A stretch of 27,870 nucleotides of DNA from Bacillota bacterium (GCA_023416275.1 JAEZIB010000009.1:1-27870); one strand, 5' to 3'. Shown: positions 15,860-25,016, counted from the first letter of the stretch. Numbers and translations are program-made. Notes: generated from the letters alone by a model not told the origin.

Positions 15860-16143
15860 TATTTGTCTTAAATCACTAAAATAGGTGCTTAACAGTAAAA
15901 ACTGATATAAATCTGTTAGACCTAATATTTTTCTTGTGTTATACTAATAAACAATCGATAATATTTATAATGTATAGTAATATTTTAGTTTTTGTCATTG
16001 TTGGAAATAATATAAGATATAGATAAAGATAAATTTTTGATATTAGCGCTCAAAAAGTTTGTTATATAAGCTTAAAAATTTCTGCTACTAGTGGAAGGTA
16101 TGTATCCCCAGAGCTTTATTTTATATATGGAATAAGTTTTTTA
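15860..16143 (+). other. Gap upstream of the clpE leader repeats
   Basis: AT-rich. TATACT at 15940-15945 is a good -10 candidate but the -35 is poor. No CtsR operator (GGTCAAA repeats) or CIRCE element is seen. No ORF can be supported. Confidence 0.35.
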
Positions 16144-16381
16144 GAGGTTCTCCACTGATAGTTTCAGTATAATTTTGTGCCTAAATGGGGCGTTGGAGGT
16201 TATCAAGCTCGAAAAATAACTCTGTACTAACATAATGTATTTTCGAGCCCCAAAAACCACAAGTGGTTTTTGACAATGTGGGTAGAGTAAGCTGTCGAAA
16301 AGGAGGCATACCTCTGCGAAGCTGAGGTTCTCCACTGATAGTTCAGTATAATTTTGTGCCTAAATGGGGCGTGGGAGGTTA
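16144..16381. repeat. 58-bp direct repeat flanking a palindromic repeat unit in the clpE leader
   Basis: 16144-16202 and 16324-16381 are identical apart from one base change and one indel; both begin GAGGTTCTCCACTGATAG and end GGAGGTTA. The second copy supplies the SD of the ClpE-like gene. Between them sits a unit with two stems: GCTCGAAAAATA (16207-16218) with TATTTTCGAGC (16238-16248), and the perfect CAAAAACCAC/GTGGTTTTTG (16251-16260, 16263-16272). This core aligns with the tandem units after der. Minus-strand ORFs across this region are judged spurious. Confidence 0.85.
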
Positions 16382-16387
16382 ATATAT

Positions 16388-18739
16388 ATGATAAAGTGTT
16401 CAGTCTGTCATAAAAATATTGCAGTTGTTTTTGTAACAAAACTCGTTGATGGTAAACAAATTCAAGAAGGCCTTTGTGTAAGCTGTGCCAGAAAGCAAAA
16501 CCTTCAACCAATAGATCAGCTTCTATCACAGACAGGAATGACTGAAGATGAATTGGATAATATAAGCAAACAGGTCGGCGATATGCTCGAAGGTATAGAT
16601 GGTAACGAGATGATGGAGGCACTACAAGATGAAGCTGGCAATATTAATGAGTCTAATCCTTTTTTTGGAATGCTAAATAAAGCATTTCCTAAGGTAAACA
16701 ATATTGCAAATAGTAATGTCGATAGTGAAGCACCATCAAATAGTCAAGAGCTAAATAGCGTAGAAGATAAAGATAATAAGAATTCTTCAAAAACAAAAGT
16801 ACAAGATAAAAAAGGCAATAAAAAGAAAAAGTATTTAGATATGTATGGAACTAATCTTATTGATAAGGCCAAGGATGGCGCAATTGATAAGGTAGTAGGA
16901 AGACATAAAGAAATTGATAGAGTTGTGCAAATATTAAATAGAAGAACAAAAAATAATCCTGTACTTATTGGTGAGCCGGGTGTTGGAAAGACAGCTATAG
17001 CTGAAGGCTTAGCTGTGAGAATAGCACAAAAGGAAGTGCCAATAAAATTGTATGATGCCGAGGTGTATTTGCTTGACATGACAAGTGTAGTTGCTGGTAC
17101 TCAATTCAGAGGACAGTTTGAAAGCAGAATGAAGGGAATTATTGATGAGGCTAAGTCTTTTGGAAATATTATTCTTGTTATAGATGAACTGCATAATATA
17201 ATGGGTGCAGGAGAAGCCGAGGGAGCAATGAATGCTGCTAATATACTCAAGCCAGCTTTATCCAGAGGTGAAATTCAGGTAATTGGTGCAACTACATTAA
17301 CTGAATATAGAAAAAATATAGAGAAGGATTCGGCACTAGAAAGAAGATTCCAGCCAATTATTGTTGATGAGCCATCATTGGAAGAATCAGTAGAAATTCT
17401 TATGGGTATTAAGCACTATTATGAAGAATATCATCGAGTAAAGATAAGTGAAGATGTTGTAAGAGCTGCTGTTAATTATTCTGAAAGATATATAACTGAT
17501 AGATTTTTACCGGATAAAGCAATTGACGTAATAGATGAAGCTGGTTCAAGAGCTAATTTAAGAAATGTGAAGCTGGCTGAATTGCAGACTTATAAGGATG
17601 AACTGCTACAGGTTCAAGAAGCTAAGGATAACGCTATATCTGCCGATTCTATTGAAGATTATCAAAAAGCAGCTGATTTAAAAGTGTATGAATGTAAGCT
17701 GATTGGAATGATAAAGGAAATAGAAGATACAAATAATGACGTTTCGTTAACAACAGAAGATATTGCCAGTGTAATAGAGGCGTGGACAAAAATTCCAATT
17801 CAACAGCTTAGTGAAGAAGAATCACAAAAACTGATAAGTCTTGAAGCTAGAATACACAAACGCGTTATAGGACAAAACAAAGCAGTGGAAGGTGTAGCCA
17901 AAGCTATACGTAGAAGCAGGTCAGGCTTTAAGAAAAAGAAAAAACCAGCCTCATTTATATTTGTAGGTCCTACAGGTGTTGGTAAAACAGAGCTAGTCAG
18001 GGCTTTAGCAATAGAATTATTTGCAAGCGAAGAGTCATTGATTAGGTTAGATATGTCTGAATACATGGAAAAACATACTGTTTCCAAATTGATAGGATCA
18101 CCTCCAGGATATGTTGGTTATGATGATGCAGGACAATTAACTGAAAAAGTTAGAAGAAAGCCCTATTCAGTTATTTTATTGGATGAAATAGAGAAAGCTC
18201 ACCCAGATGTGTTTAATATGCTGCTTCAGATACTTGAAGATGGAAGATTAACAGACAGTCACGGCAGGACTGTAAGCTTTGAAAATACAGTTATTATTAT
18301 GACCTCAAATGCAGGTACTAATCTGAAATCAAGTGGTATAGGATTTTCCAATAATTCTTATTCTGCATTAGAAAGCAGAGTTAAGGATGTAATTAAAGAA
18401 ACCTTTAGACCAGAGTTCCTCAATAGAATTGATGAAATAATTGTATTTACCGAGCTTAATAAGGAAGAACTTAAGAAGATTATAGATTTGATGCTGGAAG
18501 AAGTTTTACAGGAAGCTAATGAGAAGAATGTTAAAATAAGTGTTTCTGATAGTGTAAAAGAATTTATTCTTCAAAAGGGTTATGACGTCAAATTTGGTGC
18601 AAGACCATTAAGGCGTGCAATTCAAAATTATATAGAAGATATTCTTTCAGAAGAGTATTTAAAGGGAAATGTGAAGGAAGGTTCTCTAGTTGGAATTGAT
18701 TTGGATGATGACCAAGAAATAAAACTATCAATTATTTAA
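16388..18739 (+). CDS. clpE: ClpE-like ATP-dependent Clp protease ATP-binding subunit
   Basis: 783-residue Hsp100 unfoldase. The N-terminus is a ClpE-type zinc finger (C4, C7, C30, C33) instead of the double Clp-N repeat of ClpC. A low-complexity Asn/Ser/Lys-rich linker (about 105-148) follows. The first AAA+ domain has GEPGVGKT (195-202) and IILVIDE (261-267); a UVR/M-type middle region lies near 420-450; the second AAA+ domain has GPTGVGKT (527-534) and VILLDE (595-600). An IGF loop (651-653) after MTSNAGTN is the ClpP-docking tripeptide, so it should feed ClpP. It is longer than Bacillus ClpE (about 700 residues). ATG 16388 is chosen: GGGAGGTT is 7 nt upstream and it starts right before the zinc finger. 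ClpC is the alternative name. Confidence 0.88.
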   Translation: MIKCSVCHKNIAVVFVTKLVDGKQIQEGLCVSCARKQNLQPIDQLLSQTGMTEDELDNISKQVGDMLEGIDGNEMMEALQDEAGNINESNPFFGMLNKAFPKVNNIANSNVDSEAPSNSQELNSVEDKDNKNSSKTKVQDKKGNKKKKYLDMYGTNLIDKAKDGAIDKVVGRHKEIDRVVQILNRRTKNNPVLIGEPGVGKTAIAEGLAVRIAQKEVPIKLYDAEVYLLDMTSVVAGTQFRGQFESRMKGIIDEAKSFGNIILVIDELHNIMGAGEAEGAMNAANILKPALSRGEIQVIGATTLTEYRKNIEKDSALERRFQPIIVDEPSLEESVEILMGIKHYYEEYHRVKISEDVVRAAVNYSERYITDRFLPDKAIDVIDEAGSRANLRNVKLAELQTYKDELLQVQEAKDNAISADSIEDYQKAADLKVYECKLIGMIKEIEDTNNDVSLTTEDIASVIEAWTKIPIQQLSEEESQKLISLEARIHKRVIGQNKAVEGVAKAIRRSRSGFKKKKKPASFIFVGPTGVGKTELVRALAIELFASEESLIRLDMSEYMEKHTVSKLIGSPPGYVGYDDAGQLTEKVRRKPYSVILLDEIEKAHPDVFNMLLQILEDGRLTDSHGRTVSFENTVIIMTSNAGTNLKSSGIGFSNNSYSALESRVKDVIKETFRPEFLNRIDEIIVFTELNKEELKKIIDLMLEEVLQEANEKNVKISVSDSVKEFILQKGYDVKFGARPLRRAIQNYIEDILSEEYLKGNVKEGSLVGIDLDDDQEIKLSII

Positions 18740-18764
18740 ATAATATTATATAATTAAATTTAGA

Positions 18765-18801
18765 AAGCTATAATAAATAAATTTATTATAGCTTGTCTTT
18801 T
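18765..18801 (+). terminator. Rho-independent terminator after the ClpE-like gene
   Basis: 14-bp perfect stem AAGCTATAATAAAT (18765-18778) / ATTTATTATAGCTT (18781-18794), followed by GTCTTTTT. Confidence 0.85.
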
Positions 18802-18850
18802 TACATGTTATGTTGTCTTGGCAAATTTTAGTGGTTTTTTCATATAAATG

Positions 18851-18878
18851 TTGTTGGTTGTTGGTTGTTGGTTGTGGG
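18851..18878 (+). repeat. Heptanucleotide tandem repeat (TTGTTGG)
   Basis: Three perfect TTGTTGG units and a fourth TTGTGGG unit lie 136 bp before the binding-protein gene. Such short tandem repeats can change in copy number by slippage. A regulator-binding role is also possible, since TTGTTG words recur at the permease promoter (23841-23870). Confidence 0.8.
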
Positions 18879-19013
18879 ATGTGAAGGATGACTATAATAG
18901 AAATTGCAGCATATACTCAACTCTTGTTAAATCTGCTATAAAATTATCTTTGATAATTGATTATTATATAGTTTTCAAACCTAAAAATTAGTTAGTATCG
19001 ATTGGAGTTAATT

Positions 19014-20321
19014 ATGGGGTGTTCAAAAAAGATATTGACAATGATTTCTATTACCTTAATAAATATTATGATTGTTTCATGTTCTAGTAATAATTCGCAG
19101 AACTCAGATGTTGTCCCTAAAAGTACTATACCACCTAAGATTCATACAATAAATTTAATGACTACTTGGGGCGGTGCAGATAGTAAGGCTGGAGTGTTAA
19201 AGGAAATTATTGCAAAATTCGAGGAAGAAAATCCAAATATTAAGATTTCAAATCAATCCATATTTGGAGATGATTACTTACCAACGCTCAAAACAAAATT
19301 TGCATCTGGAAGTGAACCAGATGTTTTTGGTTTATGGCCAGGCTCTGATATAAAATATCTAATTAAAGCTGATAAAATTGCAGATATTACCGACACCTTA
19401 AAACAGGACAGGACATGGATGGATTCCTTCAATCAATCAAGCTTCAGTGCTACAACCTATAACAATCGTATTTATGGAATTCCATTTGAACTTGTATTTG
19501 AAGGACTTTTCGTTAATAAGGATTTATTTGATAAATATGGTGTAAAGGAGCCTGCAAATTATCAAGAGTTAAAGGATGCAGTAACTATATTTAAGAAAAA
19601 CGGAATTATACCTATAGCATATAACTCTACAGCAGAGGGTTCATATATATATCAGAATATAATAGCAAGTTTAGGTGGTTCTCAGGGCATTGAAGAGTAT
19701 TTGATTGACGGTAAAATTAATAAGTGCTATATTGATGCGATGAAATACATGAAGGAATTAAATGACATGGGTGCATTTTCAGAGGATTCATTCATGATTT
19801 ATAGTGACGAGAGGAATAATCTGTTTTTTACAAAGCAGGCAGCCATGATAGTTCAAGGTTCATGGTTTATACCGTACTTTAACAAGGATGACAAAAGTGT
19901 AAAAATGATTCCTTTTCCATCAATGACTGATGAGGAGTCAAAGATGCTGACAGGTCTAGGTGGAGGTACTTTCTATATTAGTAAAAATGCTTGGAATTCT
20001 TTCAACAAGAAAGATAATTCTATTGAGTTTTTAAAATATTTAACGTCAAAAGAATCAGCCGCATATTTTTATGAAACCACTGGATTGATTACTAATTTAA
20101 ATATGGAAATGGATTTAGAATCAGCTAATAGTTTATTAGCGGAGCAGAGTGCAGGAGTTTATAAGAGAATTCTTGAAAAGAATAAAACACCTATCCCTGA
20201 TCTTGTTATTGAAAGATCGGCATGGGAGGACATAGTAATAAAACAATTTCCTAAATTTTTATTAGGCGAAACAACTGCAGAGAATATATGGGATCAAGCT
20301 GTAGAAAAAATGACAAATTAA
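19014..20321 (+). CDS. Extracellular solute-binding lipoprotein, family 1 (sugar-binding, MalE/UgpB-like); possible sensor partner
   Basis: 435-residue lipoprotein: basic start, hydrophobic signal segment (7-21) and lipobox I20-V21-S22-C23, then a Ser/Asn-rich tether. The mature part has family-1 binding-protein features: WGGADSKAGVLKEIIAKFEEENPNIKI near the start, GIPFELVFEGLFVNKDLFDKYGVKEPANYQELKDA in the middle, and GSWFIPYF. ATG 19014 is used since TTGGAG is 6 nt upstream; TTG 19002 is inside the SD. It lies 16 bp before a YesM-type kinase and far from the permeases, which have their own binding protein. It may therefore deliver ligand to the kinase rather than to a transporter. Ligand unknown, probably an oligosaccharide. 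Confidence 0.9.
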   Translation: MGCSKKILTMISITLINIMIVSCSSNNSQNSDVVPKSTIPPKIHTINLMTTWGGADSKAGVLKEIIAKFEEENPNIKISNQSIFGDDYLPTLKTKFASGSEPDVFGLWPGSDIKYLIKADKIADITDTLKQDRTWMDSFNQSSFSATTYNNRIYGIPFELVFEGLFVNKDLFDKYGVKEPANYQELKDAVTIFKKNGIIPIAYNSTAEGSYIYQNIIASLGGSQGIEEYLIDGKINKCYIDAMKYMKELNDMGAFSEDSFMIYSDERNNLFFTKQAAMIVQGSWFIPYFNKDDKSVKMIPFPSMTDEESKMLTGLGGGTFYISKNAWNSFNKKDNSIEFLKYLTSKESAAYFYETTGLITNLNMEMDLESANSLLAEQSAGVYKRILEKNKTPIPDLVIERSAWEDIVIKQFPKFLLGETTAENIWDQAVEKMTN

Positions 20322-20337
20322 ATCTTCTGAGGTAGAT

Positions 20338-22179
20338 ATGATAAACAAGGTTACGTCTGGTATATACTGGGAAATGATGAGAATTATTAGATTTTACAGA
20401 AACATTTCCATAAAAAAGAAAATTTTTCTTATTCTATACATACAAATATTTATACCACTTATTTTTATTGGATATTTTAGCTTTAAAACGTCTGAGAATA
20501 TAATAGTTGAAAAGTCTAAATCATATTCAAATGAATTATTGAGCATTGTAGAACTTAGACTTCAGGATACAATAGATAACTTGAGTATGTTATCTCAGAA
20601 TATAGGAAATGACGAAGGCATTTATTCAGCATTACTTAATGATGACAGAAGTATAAATAAATTACAAAATTATGAAGTTAGAACTGACATTATTAATACG
20701 TTTCAAAAAATAATCCCCACTCGGAATGATATTTTAGCATTGTGTATTGTAACAAAGACTGTAAAGATTATTGAGTATGACAGAAGCAGTGTGGAATCAG
20801 ATATAAAATCAGTAGTACTGCAAAACTATCCTGAAATGCAAAAGTATGCAAGAGCTGCTGGTGGTGGATCTGTTTGGTATTTCGATTCTAATGATAATGC
20901 ATATTTGATAAAAATGATTTATAATAGGGATAACTATCAGGAAATAGGTCTTTTGGTAGTCCAGATAGACAAGCAATCTTTTAAGGACACTTTAGGAGGC
21001 TCAGAATCAGAACTGATGAAAAATTTAACAATTCTTTCTCCTGATAAGAGCATTATTTTTTGCAGAGATAAAGCAACCTTTACTAAATATAGACAGACAA
21101 TTCAAGAGACACCTAACGGAGTTAACGATAAGGCTAAAATTTTTGTTGCTTCTAGAACTTTAAGTGATTTGAGATGGACAGTAGTAACATATATTCCCTT
21201 GAAACAATTACATGCTGATGTTGAGGGACTAAGAACTAATATGATTTTAATTTGTTTAGCAGCAATTTTACTACTAACTTTTGTAAGCTTCTTTGTATCA
21301 TTTGATATGATTAAGCCTATAAATCAATTGGTTAAAGCTATGAAAGGAATGAATATTGATAAGATTTCTAGTAGCTATATAGAGATTGACAGAAATGATG
21401 AGCTTGGCTTCTTACAGAAAACCTTTAATACTATGACAAAGGAGATGGATCATTTAGTCAATTGGATTTATAGAGAACAAATTACACGCAAAGAGGCTGA
21501 AATAAAAGCGCTACAGTCTCAAATAAATCCTCATTTTTTATTTAATACTTTAGAATCAATAAATTGGATGGCTCAATTAAATAATGTTCCAGAGATAAGT
21601 GAAACAGTATCTGATTTATCAACTCTATTAGATATTAGTATTGGAAGAGATGACAGACTTATCACTATTGAAGAGGAGTTTATTTATATAGATAAATATA
21701 TTTCGCTATTAAAGAGAAGATTCGAAGATAAAATTACCTTGAACAAAGAGATTAATCCTCAGGTTTTATATATAAAGATTCCAAGGTTACTTATTCAGCC
21801 TTTAATTGAGAATGCAGTTTATCATGGTGTAGAAAACAATAGAGGTAAAGGAATTATTTCACTTGTTGCAGATATCAAAAATGACTTGATTACAATTGAG
21901 GTAATAGACAATGGAAATGGAATATCATCAGAAGAACTTATTAAGCTAAATAATGGACTAAGTATGGATAATAATACCTACTTTAAATCTCTAAATAGTA
22001 AAAAGGATAAAAGTATAGGTATAGAAAATGTTAATAGAAGAATAAAACTATTTTATGGAGAAAAATACGGCTTGAAAATTGAAAGTAAAGTTAATATTTA
22101 TACAAAAGTATCTGTAACCTTACCTGTTCAGATTCACAATACCAAGGAGGGCTATTATGTACAAGGTTCTAATAATTGA
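20338..22179 (+). CDS. YesM/LytS-type sensor histidine kinase
   Basis: 613-residue membrane kinase. TM1 lies near 27-48, an extracytoplasmic sensor domain at about 50-297, TM2 near 301-322, a HAMP domain at about 323-378, and a His_kinase domain with the phospho-acceptor H399 in LQSQINPHFLFNTLESINW. The ATPase domain has IENAVYHGVEN (490-500) and DNGNGIS (525-531). This is the arrangement of YesM kinases that control carbohydrate ABC transporters in Firmicutes. The start is ATG 20338 behind GAGGT, with short spacing (4 nt); a start at 20371 or 20374 would lose little. Its end overlaps the response-regulator gene by 23 bp, so the two are co-translated. Confidence 0.93.
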   Translation: MINKVTSGIYWEMMRIIRFYRNISIKKKIFLILYIQIFIPLIFIGYFSFKTSENIIVEKSKSYSNELLSIVELRLQDTIDNLSMLSQNIGNDEGIYSALLNDDRSINKLQNYEVRTDIINTFQKIIPTRNDILALCIVTKTVKIIEYDRSSVESDIKSVVLQNYPEMQKYARAAGGGSVWYFDSNDNAYLIKMIYNRDNYQEIGLLVVQIDKQSFKDTLGGSESELMKNLTILSPDKSIIFCRDKATFTKYRQTIQETPNGVNDKAKIFVASRTLSDLRWTVVTYIPLKQLHADVEGLRTNMILICLAAILLLTFVSFFVSFDMIKPINQLVKAMKGMNIDKISSSYIEIDRNDELGFLQKTFNTMTKEMDHLVNWIYREQITRKEAEIKALQSQINPHFLFNTLESINWMAQLNNVPEISETVSDLSTLLDISIGRDDRLITIEEEFIYIDKYISLLKRRFEDKITLNKEINPQVLYIKIPRLLIQPLIENAVYHGVENNRGKGIISLVADIKNDLITIEVIDNGNGISSEELIKLNNGLSMDNNTYFKSLNSKKDKSIGIENVNRRIKLFYGEKYGLKIESKVNIYTKVSVTLPVQIHNTKEGYYVQGSNN

Positions 22180-23779
22180 TGATGAGTCGATTATAAGAAA
22201 AGGGATTAAAAATATCATTAATTGGAGACATCTTGAATGTGAGGTGTGTGCCGATGCATGTGATGGCGTTGAAGGACTTGAACTTATAAAGCTGCATCGC
22301 CCCGACATTATTATCACTGATATTCGTATGCCTGGGCTAGATGGAATAAGTATGATAAAGCAAGTTAAAATATTAGTGCCGAATTCAAAAATAATTATTT
22401 TAACAGGCTTTCGGGATTTTGACTATGTACATGAAGCTATAAAGTGTGGAGCTTTTGATTTCTTGTTAAAGCCTACAAAAATAGAAGAGCTTACTAATGT
22501 TTTAACTAAAGCAGTTAAAGAGTTCAATGAACAAAAGCTTAAACATCTGGAAGTAGACAAGTTTAAGCGTTTATATGAGCAGAGTATTCCTGTTCTAAGA
22601 GAAAAATTATTATATGACATTATTTATGGCATTATTACAAATGAAGATGAAATTGAAGAAAAGACGAATCTTTTTAACATTAATATTAATAATTTTGTAC
22701 TTGTTTTAATGGAGAATGATTTTGAAGAAAAGATAACAAGTTCTCAATATGACAAGCAATTATGTCAAATTGGAATAGTAAATTCCTTTGAGGAAGTTTT
22801 TGCTGAGAAGTATGAAGTTACCAGCATAATGCTTAACACCAGCAGAGTTGCATTTATTATTCAGAAATTTGATAAGTCTATTATAGATATAACTGAAGTC
22901 AGCGAAAAGTGTGGAGATCTTCAAGAGGTTATAAATAATGGTTTTGGATTTACAGTTACTATTGCTGTTAGTTCAAATGGAACATCCGCTATGGAGTTGA
23001 CCGACAAACTAAGAGAATGTATGGGCTCACTTGAATATAAAAGTTATATTGGAACTAATTCAATAATTCAGTATAGCGATCTAAATTCTTTTTTTAGATA
23101 TGATGATTATTCTGCTTTAGAAAATTATCAAAAACAATTACTTGAAAATATCAAGTCTGGAAATAGTGAGTTAGTTAAAATTACAACTCAGAATATATCT
23201 AAGTATGTAAATACTAATAACATAAATATTAGTTATTTAAAAAACTTCTACTATAGTACACTTTCATCAATAAATAACATTAGAATATCGGTTTTGGCTA
23301 TTGATGCTGACAAAAAGCATGAAGAGGGAAGAGATATTGCAAGCTTATTAAAGTTGATTGATAAATGTGACAGCGTTGATGAATTGAATTCTTTACTTGA
23401 AGAAGTATCAATGAGAATAGCATCAAGGGTTAATAGCTTTAATAACAAGAGCCTAAAGCTTATACTTAGAAAAGCCATTGACTATATACATGAGCATTAT
23501 AATGAGCAGGTCACACTTAACGAAGTTGCTGAAAACATATATGTTAGTACATTCTATATTAGCAGAATGTTTAAGAAAGAACTGGGTATTAGCTTTGTAG
23601 ATTATCTAAACGATGTTCGAATTGAAAAAGCAAAAGAACTTTTAAAGGATGTTAAATACAAGACATATGAGGTTGCAGAGCTAGTTGGAATTCCTGATCC
23701 TCATTACTTTTCAAAAATATTCAAAAAGTATTCAGGTATGACACCTTCAGAGTATAAAGAGACCTTGTTTATTAGCTGA
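22157..23779 (+). CDS. YesN-type response regulator with AraC-family DNA-binding domain
   Basis: 540-residue regulator. The N-terminal receiver has acidic residues D8, D9, phospho-acceptor D55 (DIIITDIRMPG), T83 and K105. A long middle region (about 140-430) has no clear motif. The C-terminal AraC/XylS HTH (about 435-535) shows ITIAE-like NEVAENIYVSTFYISRMFKKELGISFVDYL and the second helix pair EVAELVGIPDPHYFSKIFKKYSGMTPSEYK. The start is ATG 22157 with AAGGAGGG at 22144-22151. It is coupled to the kinase gene. Its probable target is the promoter at 23911-23940, about 130 bp past its stop, which drives the sugar permeases. Confidence 0.95.
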   Translation: MYKVLIIDDESIIRKGIKNIINWRHLECEVCADACDGVEGLELIKLHRPDIIITDIRMPGLDGISMIKQVKILVPNSKIIILTGFRDFDYVHEAIKCGAFDFLLKPTKIEELTNVLTKAVKEFNEQKLKHLEVDKFKRLYEQSIPVLREKLLYDIIYGIITNEDEIEEKTNLFNININNFVLVLMENDFEEKITSSQYDKQLCQIGIVNSFEEVFAEKYEVTSIMLNTSRVAFIIQKFDKSIIDITEVSEKCGDLQEVINNGFGFTVTIAVSSNGTSAMELTDKLRECMGSLEYKSYIGTNSIIQYSDLNSFFRYDDYSALENYQKQLLENIKSGNSELVKITTQNISKYVNTNNINISYLKNFYYSTLSSINNIRISVLAIDADKKHEEGRDIASLLKLIDKCDSVDELNSLLEEVSMRIASRVNSFNNKSLKLILRKAIDYIHEHYNEQVTLNEVAENIYVSTFYISRMFKKELGISFVDYLNDVRIEKAKELLKDVKYKTYEVAELVGIPDPHYFSKIFKKYSGMTPSEYKETLFIS

Positions 23780-23843
23780 AAAGGATTATTAAAGTTATTG
23801 CAAAGGAATTGTGAACTAAATGTAAACACTGTGTAATATTTTG

Positions 23844-23884
23844 TTGTTCAAAATTGTGCAAGGTTGTTGACAAGATATTGCACA
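23844..23884. promoter_or_regulatory. Candidate operator upstream of the permease promoter
   Basis: Two overlapping symmetries: direct repeats TTGTTCAAAA (23844) and TTGTTGACAA (23864), 20 bp apart, and inverted arms TGTGCAA (23855-23861) and TTGCACA (23878-23884) 16 bp apart. They end 26 bp before the -35 element, a usual position for an activator. Direct repeats two helical turns apart suit AraC-type proteins, so the YesN-type regulator is the likeliest ligand. This is inference. Confidence 0.4.
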
Positions 23885-23910
23885 TTAAAGCAAGTTGGTC
23901 TATTTAGTGT

Positions 23911-23940
23911 TTGACTTCAATTTATTAATATATATATATA
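23911..23940 (+). promoter_or_regulatory. Sigma-A-type promoter of the sugar ABC transporter operon
   Basis: -35 TTGACT (23911-23916) and -10 TATATA at 23933 or 23935 within a TATATATATA run (16- or 18-bp spacer). The leader would be about 80 nt to ATG 24027. Confidence 0.6.
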
Positions 23941-24026
23941 GCAAAGCGGGCATAGTCGTAATATTCTTTGTGAACGCCTGTTTTTGGTATCGCATATTAC
24001 ATATAATGAAGGGTGGCATAGTAGCT

Positions 24027-25016
24027 ATGGGAGTAACTCAAACTGCAACAAAAGATGTAGCTGTTCCCTTAAAAGCCAAAAAGAAAACAGGCTTTTTGAG
24101 AGATATAGTGAAGAACAAAGTGCTATACATAATGATGCTCCCTCTATTGGTTGTTTTATTTTTTAATAACTATTTACCGATGGCGGGCGTGTTAATTGCA
24201 TTTAAGAACTACCAATATCACGGAAATAACTTTTTTGAGAACTTTTTTCTCAGCGATTGGGTAGGCTTAAGGAATTTCGAATTTTTCACAGCAACACCAG
24301 ACGCATTTACTATTACAAGGAATACATTAGCATATAATTTTGTATTTATTTTTCTTGGTTTAATAGTATCTGTACTTTTTGCAATTATGATTAATGAGAT
24401 TAAGAACAAATTCTTTTCTAAGTTTTATCAGGCAAGCATGCTATTACCATATTTCATGTCTTGGATAGTAGTAAGTTACATAGTTTTTGCTTTACTTGGT
24501 GAGGAAAAAGGTTTTGTAAATAAGTCATTGCTTCCATTGCTGGGTATGGAGGAAATAGGCTGGTATGCTGAACCGGAAAGATGGCCATTCATATTATCAA
24601 TTGTTAATATATGGAAATTAACTGGATATAATACAGTTATATATATAGCAGCTATAGCTGGTATAGATCAAGAGTTTTATGAGGCAGCTATTGTTGATGG
24701 AGCATCAAAATGGCAGCAAATTAAAGCTATTACAATTCCATTACTTAAGACATTAATGATAATCCTTACATTATTAGCAGTTGGAAAAGTTTTCTATTCG
24801 GATTTCGGATTGTTCTTCCAAGTGCCAAGAAATACTGGTGCTTTATTTGATACGACAGCGACTATTGATACATATGTATACAATGCGTTGCGTAATTTGA
24901 ATGATGTCGGAATGGCATCAGCATCAGGTTTATATCAGTCTGTATGTGGATTTGTCCTTGTAATGATTTCTAATTTGGTCGTTAGAAAGATAGATCCAGA
25001 ACAAGCTTTATTCTAA
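24027..25016 (+). CDS. Sugar ABC transporter permease (LplB/YteP-type)
   Basis: 329-residue inner-membrane permease of the carbohydrate uptake (CUT1) class. Six hydrophobic segments are seen, beginning at VLYIMMLPLLVVLFFNNYLPMAG. The EAA loop that docks the ATPase is EAAIVDGASKWQQIKAITIPLLK, and the stretch YLPMAGVLIAFKNYQ is typical of LplB/YteP proteins. The frame is open to 23895, but I choose ATG 24027: AAGGGTGG (24009-24016) lies 10 nt upstream, whereas ATG 24006 has no SD and 23895 lies before the promoter. It pairs with the next permease. No ATPase gene is present, as usual for this class. Confidence 0.92.
   Translation: MGVTQTATKDVAVPLKAKKKTGFLRDIVKNKVLYIMMLPLLVVLFFNNYLPMAGVLIAFKNYQYHGNNFFENFFLSDWVGLRNFEFFTATPDAFTITRNTLAYNFVFIFLGLIVSVLFAIMINEIKNKFFSKFYQASMLLPYFMSWIVVSYIVFALLGEEKGFVNKSLLPLLGMEEIGWYAEPERWPFILSIVNIWKLTGYNTVIYIAAIAGIDQEFYEAAIVDGASKWQQIKAITIPLLKTLMIILTLLAVGKVFYSDFGLFFQVPRNTGALFDTTATIDTYVYNALRNLNDVGMASASGLYQSVCGFVLVMISNLVVRKIDPEQALF

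Noticed and set aside
16141..16622. Minus-strand ORFs overlapping the clpE leader and 5' end
   Set aside because: They are shadows of the palindromic repeat and of the clpE coding frame and have no supported starts.
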